Origin: Bacteroidota bacterium
Lineage (GTDB): Bacteria; Bacteroidota; Bacteroidia; Flavobacteriales; Flavobacteriaceae
Length of the DNA: 16,794 nt
NCBI GenBank assembly: GCA_021793135.1
Contig: JAJYTI010000026.1
Span: forward strand, 1-16,794
Reading direction: 5' to 3'
Position numbers and translations under genes: made by a program. Positions 7,893 to 13,510 of the stretch are shown here, piece after piece. Within the stretch, counting starts at the first letter, position 1. Each line of letters starts with the position of its first letter. The notes below the pieces were generated by a model. That model was not told the DNA's origin. It searched no databases and was given only the letters and a program-made list of their open reading frames with translations.

Positions 7893-8789
7893 TTATAATT
7901 TCTCCGCTATTCGCAATATCGCACTCCTAGCTCTACTATTCTCCTCGATCTCTTCTTCACTAGGAATAATAAACTTCCCAACTCTTTTAAATGGAACCTC
8001 CACTCTACCATACATATCTTTCTCTGGTTGCCCCTCGAATAATCCATCCCGCATATATCGCTTTACCAATCTATCTTCTAAAGAATGGTACGATATTACA
8101 CTTAACCTACCACCTTCTCGCAAAACTTGAGAAGTTTGCATTAGGAAAGCTTTTAATACTTCCAATTCTTTATTTACCTCTATACGTATTGCTTGATATA
8201 TTTGCGCTAATATTTTATTCTCTCTGTGTTTTGGTAAAAAACGAGTCAAAACTTCTTTCAACTGACCCGTAGTTTCTATTGGCGACTCTTTTCTTTTACT
8301 TACAATAGTTCTTGCCATTGCAGGCGCTTGTCGCAACTCACCATATTGCTTTAAAACCGATGCTAAATGTTTTTCCTCATAAGTATTCACTACTTCATAA
8401 GCAGACAACTTCTTAGAAGAATCCATTCGCATATCTAGCTTTGCATTAAAACGTGTAGAGAAACCTCTATCTGCCTCATCGAATTGATGAGACGACACGC
8501 CTAAATCTGCAAGTATACCATCCACCTTATCATATCTATGGAATCGTAAAAAACGTCTTAGATATTGAAAGTTCTGATTGATTAAAATAAATCGATCATC
8601 TTCTATTTTGTTCTGCAACGCATCTTCATCTTGATCAAAAGCAATTAACCTTCCTTCTGATCCTAATCGTGAAAGAATCTCTCTAGAATGCCCTCCACCA
8701 CCGAATGTCACATCTACATATACACCATTGGGTTTTATATCTAGAGCATCTACACTTTCTTTTAACAATACTGGCTTATGATAACTCAT
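7893..8789 (-). CDS. rsmH: RsmH (MraW), 16S rRNA (cytosine-1402 N4) methyltransferase
   Basis: RsmH methylates the N4 of C1402 in the 16S rRNA decoding centre using S-adenosylmethionine. The 298-residue product opens with HKPVLLKESVDAL, the typical start. The SAM-binding motif VDVTFGGGGHS is at 25-35, followed by DLGVSSHQFD (95-104), RGFS (108-111) and LDMRMD (118-123). The C-terminal part has SVISYHSLEDRLVKR (230-244) and ends with NSRARSAILRIAE. All are conserved family blocks. The ATG overlaps the end of mraZ by 14 bp (8776-8789), so translation of the two is likely coupled. It is the second gene of the dcw operon, as in most bacteria. Length and motifs are normal. Confidence 0.97.
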   Translation of the reverse strand: MSYHKPVLLKESVDALDIKPNGVYVDVTFGGGGHSREILSRLGSEGRLIAFDQDEDALQNKIEDDRFILINQNFQYLRRFLRFHRYDKVDGILADLGVSSHQFDEADRGFSTRFNAKLDMRMDSSKKLSAYEVVNTYEEKHLASVLKQYGELRQAPAMARTIVSKRKESPIETTGQLKEVLTRFLPKHRENKILAQIYQAIRIEVNKELEVLKAFLMQTSQVLREGGRLSVISYHSLEDRLVKRYMRDGLFEGQPEKDMYGRVEVPFKRVGKFIIPSEEEIEENSRARSAILRIAEKL

Positions 8790-9249
8790 CGTCCCAATCC
8801 TTTGTATTTCCCATTACTTCCTCGGCTAAAGCAGCAAAATCATCAGCAGAAGCATCTATCACTTGCTCATACTTAGCTTCATCCCAAACCTCTATCATAT
8901 CGATAGAAGATGAAAGCACAAGTTCTTTTGTAATTCCTGCAAACTCTGCTAAGTCCTTCGGCACTAATAATCTTCCTGCACTATCCATTTCCAACACACG
9001 TACCCCTGCCGTAAAACGTCTAATAAAATCATTGTTTTTACGCACAAAGCGATTTAACTTTGCCATTCGCTCCATGATTTCTCTCCATTTTGTCATAGGA
9101 TACAATTCTAAACAAGGCTGAAAAACAGAACGCTTCAACACAAAGCCTTCCGCGGCCACTGGATCGAGCTGATTCTTAAGCCCTACCGGTAGTTTCACAC
9201 GCCCTTTAGCGTCTGCCTTACAAGAATATGTACCGATTAAATGGATCAT
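8776..9249 (-). CDS. mraZ: MraZ, dcw-cluster transcriptional regulator
   Basis: MraZ is a ring-forming DNA-binding protein of the AbrB/SpoVT-like swapped-hairpin type that controls its own operon; in E. coli it represses it. The 157-residue product has the two tandem MraZ half-domains: GTYSCKADAKGRVKLPVGL (6-24, DxKGR motif Asp13-Arg17) and LEMDSAGRLLVPKDL (86-100, DxxGR motif Asp89-Arg93). These motifs are the DNA-contact elements of the family. The ATG is at 9249, about 28 bp downstream of the TATATTTG promoter element, with no clear Shine-Dalgarno sequence. Three 10-bp GTGG repeats lie directly upstream of that promoter and are the natural candidate for its own binding site. It is the first gene of the operon. 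Confidence 0.96.
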   Translation of the reverse strand: MIHLIGTYSCKADAKGRVKLPVGLKNQLDPVAAEGFVLKRSVFQPCLELYPMTKWREIMERMAKLNRFVRKNNDFIRRFTAGVRVLEMDSAGRLLVPKDLAEFAGITKELVLSSSIDMIEVWDEAKYEQVIDASADDFAALAEEVMGNTKDWDDELS

Positions 9250-9276
9250 TTTTACACTTTTAGCCTATTTAAGAGT

Positions 9277-9284
9277 CAAATATA
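9277..9284 (-). promoter_or_regulatory. Predicted -7 promoter element of the dcw operon (TATATTTG)
   Basis: On the minus strand 9284-9277 reads TATATTTG, an exact fit to the Bacteroidota -7 consensus TAnnTTTG. It lies 27 bp upstream of the mraZ ATG, leaving a short leader of about 20 nt. No TTG is found 17-23 bp upstream for a -33 element; that space is filled by the GTGG repeats. It is the only TAnnTTTG on this strand in the gap. Confidence 0.7.
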
Positions 9285-9290
9285 TATAAC

Positions 9291-9322
9291 TTTTACCACA
9301 TTTTACCACTTTATTCCACATT
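9291..9322 (-). promoter_or_regulatory. Candidate MraZ operator: three 10-bp direct repeats with GTGG core
   Basis: On the minus strand the three consecutive units are AATGTGGAAT (9322-9313), AAAGTGGTAA (9312-9303) and AATGTGGTAA (9302-9293), consensus AAWGTGGWAW, with exactly one helical turn between cores. MraZ in E. coli binds three TGGG-type direct repeats with 10-bp period upstream of its own gene, and mycoplasma MraZ binds AAAGTG(G/T)NNN repeats. The units here match that architecture and core. They occupy the position where a -33 element and spacer would lie, immediately upstream of TATATTTG, so binding would be expected to block RNA polymerase. Regulation by MraZ is inferred. Confidence 0.75.
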
Positions 9323-9428
9323 TATAACAAAGAAAAAAAGATTCACTACAAACACGCATATTTACATGTGATTTGAAGGGTAACTATGTGATACTCTAGT
9401 ATGTTAAAATTTTTAAGAAAAAGGAAAA

Positions 9429-9482
9429 AAGAGTATAATAAAGGCAAAAAACAGCCTTAAAAAGGCTTCCATAAATACTCTT
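9429..9482. repeat. Nested inverted repeat in the divergent intergenic region
   Basis: An outer perfect 8-bp inverted repeat, AAGAGTAT (9429-9436) and ATACTCTT (9475-9482), flanks an inner perfect 6-bp hairpin, AGCCTT (9453-9458) and AAGGCT (9462-9467), with a 3-nt loop. An alternative inner pairing AAGGC (9441-9445) with GCCTT (9454-9458) is also possible. No T-tract follows on either strand, so it does not look like a terminator. It lies about 60 bp upstream of the rightward -33 element. A protein-binding site or upstream RNA structure is possible; the function is unknown. Confidence 0.45.
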
Positions 9483-9539
9483 AAATTAAGTTTAAAAAGT
9501 GACATTTTCTATACAGATTTACAACAAACCTTTCTTAAC

Positions 9540-9573
9540 TTTGGAATGGATGAAATAAATTTATGTACTTTTG
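9540..9573 (+). promoter_or_regulatory. Predicted promoter of the hydrolase-engB operon (TTTG-22 bp-TACTTTTG)
   Basis: TACTTTTG at 9566-9573 fits the Bacteroidota -7 consensus TAnnTTTG, and TTTG at 9540-9543 lies 22 bp upstream, inside the 17-23 bp spacing reported for flavobacterial -33/-7 pairs. The leader to the ATG at 9597 would be about 17 nt. A second -7-like word, TAACTTTG at 9536-9543, overlaps the -33 element and has no TTG at the right distance upstream, so it is the weaker candidate. Confidence 0.65.
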
Positions 9574-9596
9574 TTTCGTTATAGCAATTTAATTAT

Positions 9597-10367
9597 ATGA
9601 CACACGAATTAAAGCAAAACGGAGAATTCAAATATATCGACATTGGAGAAGGTAAGCCTATCATACCATTGCATGGGCTTATGGGAGGTCTAAGTAACTT
9701 CGATGGCGTATTTGAATTTTTCCCTAAGAAAGGGTATAGAATACTTATGCCCCAATTACCAATTTACTCCCTTCCACTTATAAAAACCAACGTTAAAACC
9801 TACTCAAAATATGTTGCTAAATTTATTAAGCAAATGGGGTTTGACGAAAAGGAAGTGATATTAGTTGGTAATTCCTTAGGAGGCCATATTGGATTACTTA
9901 CCACGAGACTTTATCCAGAATTGGTAAAGGCTCTTGTAATAACAGGTAGTTCTGGGCTATATGAAAGCGCCATGGGAGAATCATATCCTAAACGTGGCAG
10001 CTATGAATATATTAAACAAAAAGCCGAAGATGTTTTTTACGACCCAAAAGTTGCTACTAAAGAAATTGTAGACGAGGTTTTTGAAACCGTAAACGATCGT
10101 AATAAACTTATACGAACACTAGCAATTGCAAAGAGTGCAATTCGTCATAATATGGCAAAAGACTTGCCTAAAATGGACACCCCAACCTGTATTATTTGGG
10201 GTAGAAATGATATTGTAACCCCTCCGAATGTTGCTGAAGAATTCAATGAATTACTTCCTGATTCAGAATTATTTTGGATTGATAAATGTGGACATGCTGC
10301 AATGATGGAGCATCCAGATGAGTTTAATAAAATCCTATACGAATGGTTACAAAAAAGAGGATTTTAA
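9597..10367 (+). CDS. Alpha/beta-fold hydrolase, substrate unknown
   Basis: A 256-residue single-domain alpha/beta hydrolase with no signal peptide, so probably cytoplasmic. The catalytic elements are clear: oxyanion-hole HGLMGG (26-31), nucleophile elbow VGNSLGGH with Ser93 (90-97), acid Asp205 in WGRNDIVTPP (201-210) and base His233 in CGHAAMMEHP (231-240). A helical cap-like region lies at about 120-185. The family includes esterases, lactonases, haloperoxidases and C-C hydrolases, and these motifs do not decide between them. It is the first gene of a two-gene unit, ending 3 bp before engB, and is divergent from mraZ. A hydrolase of this kind next to engB recurs in Flavobacteriia as far as I recall, which hints at a conserved housekeeping role, but none is known to me. 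The ATG follows a good promoter. Confidence 0.9.
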   Translation: MTHELKQNGEFKYIDIGEGKPIIPLHGLMGGLSNFDGVFEFFPKKGYRILMPQLPIYSLPLIKTNVKTYSKYVAKFIKQMGFDEKEVILVGNSLGGHIGLLTTRLYPELVKALVITGSSGLYESAMGESYPKRGSYEYIKQKAEDVFYDPKVATKEIVDEVFETVNDRNKLIRTLAIAKSAIRHNMAKDLPKMDTPTCIIWGRNDIVTPPNVAEEFNELLPDSELFWIDKCGHAAMMEHPDEFNKILYEWLQKRGF

Positions 10368-10370
10368 ACT

Positions 10371-10967
10371 ATGCAAATCAAATCAGCTGAGTTTGTTATA
10401 AGCAATTCCGATGTCGCTAAATGCCCACAAGAAAACATACCTGAGTATGCTTTTATTGGACGTTCGAATGTTGGAAAATCTTCCTTGATAAATAGTTTAT
10501 TACAACGCAAAAGCCTTGCTAAAACTTCGGGTAGACCAGGAAAAACCCAATTAATTAATCATTTTAAGATTAACAACAATTGGTTTTTAGTGGATTTGCC
10601 TGGATATGGCTATGCAAAGGTCTCAAAAAAACAAAAGAAGACGTTTCAAAAGTTTATAACAAACTATTTTAGCCAAAGAAAGCAATTAATAATGGCATTT
10701 GTACTAGTAGATTGTAGACACGAACCTCAACCTATTGACTTAGATTTTATTAATTGGCTCGGCATGAATGCTATCCCATTTGCTCTAGTATTTACTAAGG
10801 CTGACAAATTAAAACCGAATGCTTTAAATAAAAATGTAGCACATTATTTAGATGTGTTGTCTCAAGACTGGGAAGAATTACCTCCATACTTCATTACTTC
10901 TTCCACGCAGCATCACGGCCGCGAAGAACTTCTTGCATATATCGAACAAATAAACCAAAGTTTATGA
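10371..10967 (+). CDS. engB: EngB/YsxC/YihA ribosome-assembly GTPase
   Basis: EngB is a TRAFAC-class GTPase needed for late assembly of the 50S ribosomal subunit; depletion also causes division defects in some bacteria. The 198-residue product is full length. It shows the P-loop (G1) IGRSNVGKSSLIN (29-41), a G2 region KTSGRPGKTQLINHF (51-65) typical of this family, G3 DLPGYGYAKV (75-84), G4 FTKADKL (141-147) and G5 ITSST (175-179). The strand ending FFxVDLPGYG context and the TSGRPGKTQ block separate it from Der, Era and Obg. It starts 3 bp after the hydrolase stop and shares its promoter. A strong terminator begins 2 bp after its TGA stop, so it is the last gene of its unit. Confidence 0.97.
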   Translation: MQIKSAEFVISNSDVAKCPQENIPEYAFIGRSNVGKSSLINSLLQRKSLAKTSGRPGKTQLINHFKINNNWFLVDLPGYGYAKVSKKQKKTFQKFITNYFSQRKQLIMAFVLVDCRHEPQPIDLDFINWLGMNAIPFALVFTKADKLKPNALNKNVAHYLDVLSQDWEELPPYFITSSTQHHGREELLAYIEQINQSL

Positions 10968-10969
10968 AA

Positions 10970-11004
10970 ATAATATTATGCATTGCATAATATTATCGTT
11001 TTTT
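10970..11004 (+). terminator. Rho-independent-type terminator after engB
   Basis: A perfect inverted repeat, ATAATATTATGCA (10970-10982) and TGCATAATATTAT (10984-10996), folds as a 12-bp stem with an ATT loop and is followed by CG and six T (10999-11004). It begins 2 bp after the engB stop. The stem is AT-rich with only two G-C pairs, near the loop, so its strength is uncertain. The position separates engB from the tolC operon. Confidence 0.75.
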
Positions 11005-11059
11005 CTCAATTTTAACTCAATGATACGTTAAATGAGATAACATCTCTATACATATTAAC

Positions 11060-11067
11060 TATCTTTG
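11060..11067 (+). promoter_or_regulatory. Predicted -7 promoter element of the tolC-hlyD-permease operon (TATCTTTG)
   Basis: TATCTTTG fits TAnnTTTG exactly and is the same word as the predicted gldB element. No TTG lies 17-23 bp upstream. Initiation a few bases downstream would place the RNA start at about 11070-11075, leaving a leader of roughly 75-80 nt before the tolC ATG at 11150. Confidence 0.6.
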
Positions 11068-11069
11068 TG

Positions 11070-11145
11070 CAGAATTCGATTTTATAGATTAACGACTATA
11101 TTAATCTATAGAAAAAGAAGTGTCAAAAACTAAAATCAAATTCTG
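11070..11145 (+). promoter_or_regulatory. Structured 5' leader of the tolC operon: two nested inverted repeats
   Basis: The outer arms CAGAATTCGATTTTA (11070-11084) and TAAAATCAAATTCTG (11131-11145) are complementary at 14 of 15 positions, with one C/A mismatch at position 8. Inside, TATAGATTAA (11083-11092) and TTAATCTATA (11101-11110) form a perfect 10-bp inverted repeat with an 8-nt spacer. The outer and inner arms share two bases. The outer 5' arm begins at the presumed transcription start and the 3' arm ends 4 nt before the ATG, so most of the leader could fold, leaving the A-rich 11111-11130 single stranded. It could act as an RNA switch or mRNA stabiliser, or the inner palindrome could be a dimeric-repressor operator. 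No known riboswitch class is recognised. Confidence 0.6.
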
Positions 11146-11149
11146 ATTA

Positions 11150-12550
11150 ATGGAGAAAACAATCTTTCGCATATTCTGTATTTTACTCTTAGTTTTTCAG
11201 GTCAAAACTTATGCACAAATCAAAGTAAGCCCTGCTGTTCAAGAAGCTCTCTTTGCTTCTGAAGAGCGCAGTTATGATCTTAAAGAAAAAGAACATGCCA
11301 TTGCAAAAACCAGATTAGAAGCAGATAAAATAAAACATAAATACATCCCAACAGTATCTGCTACTGGAGGCATTGCTCATTTTAGAAATGATGGTGTCTT
11401 AGATTTAGCTCCAGTACCCTTACCTATAGTTCCTATTCAATTATTTGATGGAACGCAAAGTCTTTCTGCTAAAGGCAATGTAATCGGAGCTGGTATAATG
11501 GCTAAATCAGTACTTTTTAGTGGTTTACAAATACCTAAAGCCACCAAAGCAATAGAAACAAAAGCTGAAGCAGAAAGTTTACTCCGAGATGCAGAAAACG
11601 AGACAGTGTATAAAGAAGTACTCATAGCCTTTGATAATCTTAAGGTTCTACAACAAGTAGATACCCTTCTTATGGAGTCTAAAAAAAGATTAGAAACAGA
11701 AAAGAGAAGAGTAAATAAAGCTATCGAAGCGGGCTTAGCAGTTCCTTTTGATAGAGATAAAATAATTCTTGCAAGCCTCGAACTTGAAGCTAAAAGCAAG
11801 GAAGCTGATGGAACTAAAAATGTACTACTAGAACAACTTCGATACCTAACAGGATTTACATCAGAACAAATTGAAAATATTTCTCACCACTTTGAGGTAA
11901 TTCAACTTTTAAATAATAGGACTCTACGTATAGAGAATAAAAAAGAATTACAAGCACTAGATCTCTTTATAGAAGCACAAGAACTTAATGTATCACGTGA
12001 AAAAAATAGCATTTTACCTCAAGTAGCTGCCTTTGGAGGTTTGCAATATGCAAAATTATTTGACAGTGAAGTAAAACTTAAGTCTTTACCAATAACAGGT
12101 AATGATGTAAGTGGAAAACTTGACAAAATGGAAATTTGGCCAAATTGGGTTATTGGCGTTGGGCTTAAATGGGAAATCTTTGAAGGAATGCAAAGAAAGC
12201 ATCGAATTAACGAAGCTAAGTTGGATAGAGATTTATTGGTCGATAAACGAAAGGATAGCGAAGAGAAGCTCAATCTGTTATTATCTAAACAGAAAAGCGA
12301 TTGGGAGACTCAGAACGAAATTGTAGCTATAGCTCAGCAACGTTTGCATATTGCGACTCAAAATTTAGATCGTGCTATTAAGCAATACAATCAAGGCTTA
12401 TTAAGCATTAATGATCGATTAAGCAGTGAAAATGATTACTTTACTGCTGCTCTTGGTTTGACTCAAGAGATAGCTAAGCAAAGAGAACTAAGTATTGATT
12501 TATTAATAACCGCCGGGATTTTTTCGGAAAGTATAGAAATTACACCATGA
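11150..12550 (+). CDS. TolC-family outer membrane efflux protein
   Basis: The 466-residue product is the outer membrane channel of a tripartite exporter. It has a signal peptide (hydrophobic core IFCILLLVFQV, probable cleavage after Ala22 in TYA-Q). Long amphipathic helices follow, typical of the outer membrane efflux protein (OEP) fold: for example about 45-65, 137-225 and 365-445, with two repeated halves joined by beta-strand segments near 70-115 and 285-340. The late segment NLDRAIKQYNQGLLSINDRL (about 408-427) resembles the conserved OEP end motif with Tyr-x-x-Gly-(Leu/Val)-x-(Ser/Thr). The cargo cannot be read from the sequence. It is first in the operon, after the structured leader, and its TGA overlaps the adaptor ATG (12547-12550). 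The predicted start needs no alternative: ATG plus signal peptide agree. Confidence 0.93.
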   Translation: MEKTIFRIFCILLLVFQVKTYAQIKVSPAVQEALFASEERSYDLKEKEHAIAKTRLEADKIKHKYIPTVSATGGIAHFRNDGVLDLAPVPLPIVPIQLFDGTQSLSAKGNVIGAGIMAKSVLFSGLQIPKATKAIETKAEAESLLRDAENETVYKEVLIAFDNLKVLQQVDTLLMESKKRLETEKRRVNKAIEAGLAVPFDRDKIILASLELEAKSKEADGTKNVLLEQLRYLTGFTSEQIENISHHFEVIQLLNNRTLRIENKKELQALDLFIEAQELNVSREKNSILPQVAAFGGLQYAKLFDSEVKLKSLPITGNDVSGKLDKMEIWPNWVIGVGLKWEIFEGMQRKHRINEAKLDRDLLVDKRKDSEEKLNLLLSKQKSDWETQNEIVAIAQQRLHIATQNLDRAIKQYNQGLLSINDRLSSENDYFTAALGLTQEIAKQRELSIDLLITAGIFSESIEITP

Positions 12551-13503
12551 TAAAGAAAAGTTACTTTTTATTACTAGGTATCGCGATTACAATAGTGAGT
12601 TGTTCTACTCCAAATGAGAATGTATTACAAGGAAAAGTAGAACGCAATTATGTTAGTGTAGTTGGTAAAATTCCTGGACGACTTGCAGAAATAAGAGTTA
12701 GCGAAGGTGATTTTGTAAAGAAAGGAGATACTTTAGCTATATTAGACATTCCAGAAACCGATGCCAAAGTTGCACAAGCCCTTGGTGCGGTGCATTCTGC
12801 AACTTCTCAATATGATATGGCGTTACATGGCGCTACTGCTGGACAGTTAAATCAACTTCGTGCTAAGCATGCCGCACTTAAAGAACAGTATTTATTTGCA
12901 AAGAAAAGTTTAGATCGAGTGGAAATTATGGTAAAAGACAGTCTTATTCCACCCCAAGATTATGATGAAATCTATGCAAAATATCAAGGAGCAAAAGCAC
13001 AATATGATGCTGTAGAAGCAGAGCTCAAAGAAGCTGAAACTGGCGTGAGAAAAGAACAACAAGAAATGGCTCATGGTCAACAAAAACAAGCAGAAGGTGC
13101 ATACCAAGAAGCGATGACTGCATATAACGAGCGCTATATTATTGCTCCTTCTGATTTAAAAATAACTACAAGTACATTAGACTTAGGTGAACTTGCTCTT
13201 CCAGGATATACATTGTTTAAAGGCGAAGTTGCTACAAGCACTTATTTTCGATTTACAGTACCAGAATCTAAACTCAATAAATTTGAGGAAGGGCAAAAAG
13301 TAAAGATAAAGGTACGTTACAATAACGAAGTATTAGAAGGCACTATACGTCATATTGAACCATTAGGTGCATATGCAGCTATTAGTACTGCTTATCCAGA
13401 TTTTGATTTCCAAGAGGGACTTTATGAAATTAAGATTGATCCTATAAATAAAGAAGATGCTAAAACACTTTTCTTACAATCTACAGTTCTATTAGAATTA
13501 TAA
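12547..13503 (+). CDS. HlyD-family periplasmic adaptor lipoprotein
   Basis: The 318-residue product is the membrane fusion protein linking the inner membrane permease to the TolC channel. It starts with a lipoprotein signal peptide (FLLLGIAITIVSC), with lipidated Cys19 expected. The first lipoyl half-motif GKIPGRLAEIRVSEGDFVKKGDTLAILD spans about 38-66. It is followed by a long alpha-helical hairpin (about 72-175) rich in Ala, Gln, Lys and Glu, the tip of which would dock with TolC. The second lipoyl half (about 190-215, IIAPSDLKITT) and a beta-barrel segment (about 228-300, FRFTVPESKLNKFEEGQKVKIKV) complete the usual order. It overlaps tolC by 4 bp (ATGA), so translation is coupled, and ends 7 bp before the permease gene. 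The anchor is lipid, whereas many HlyD proteins use a membrane span. Confidence 0.93.
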   Translation: MIKKSYFLLLGIAITIVSCSTPNENVLQGKVERNYVSVVGKIPGRLAEIRVSEGDFVKKGDTLAILDIPETDAKVAQALGAVHSATSQYDMALHGATAGQLNQLRAKHAALKEQYLFAKKSLDRVEIMVKDSLIPPQDYDEIYAKYQGAKAQYDAVEAELKEAETGVRKEQQEMAHGQQKQAEGAYQEAMTAYNERYIIAPSDLKITTSTLDLGELALPGYTLFKGEVATSTYFRFTVPESKLNKFEEGQKVKIKVRYNNEVLEGTIRHIEPLGAYAAISTAYPDFDFQEGLYEIKIDPINKEDAKTLFLQSTVLLEL

Positions 13504-13510
13504 ACAGACT

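Larger units (their letters stand above)
9250..9596. other. Divergent intergenic region between mraZ and the alpha/beta hydrolase gene
   Basis: This 347-bp gap is very AT-rich and holds no convincing gene. Reading left to right it contains the mraZ leader and -7 element, three GTGG repeats, a stretch of about 100 bp with no recognised signal, a nested inverted repeat (9429-9482), an 11-bp palindrome CTTAAATTAAG at 9480-9490, and the rightward promoter just before 9597. A 19-codon lysine-rich ATG frame at 9401-9460 was considered and not accepted. Confidence 0.75.

Noticed and set aside
8705..9121. A 138-codon plus-strand frame opposite mraZ and rsmH.
   Set aside because: It overlaps two well-supported genes on the other strand and shows no recognisable domain or promoter.
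9401..9460. A 19-codon ATG frame (lysine-rich, MLKFLRKRKKEYNKGKKQP) ending in the inner hairpin of the mraZ/hydrolase gap.
   Set aside because: Its composition is what an A-rich stretch would give by chance, there is no ribosome binding signal, the nearest TAnnTTTG promoter is downstream, and no family is recognised.
11070..11145. A miniature transposable element with 15-bp terminal inverted repeats.
   Set aside because: At 76 bp it is very short, the flanking bases show no target-site duplication, and the position between promoter and start codon fits a leader structure better.
11437..11799. A 120-codon minus-strand frame inside tolC.
   Set aside because: It is rich in Ser and Leu as expected from the antisense of a helical protein gene, and the plus-strand TolC frame is complete with signal peptide.
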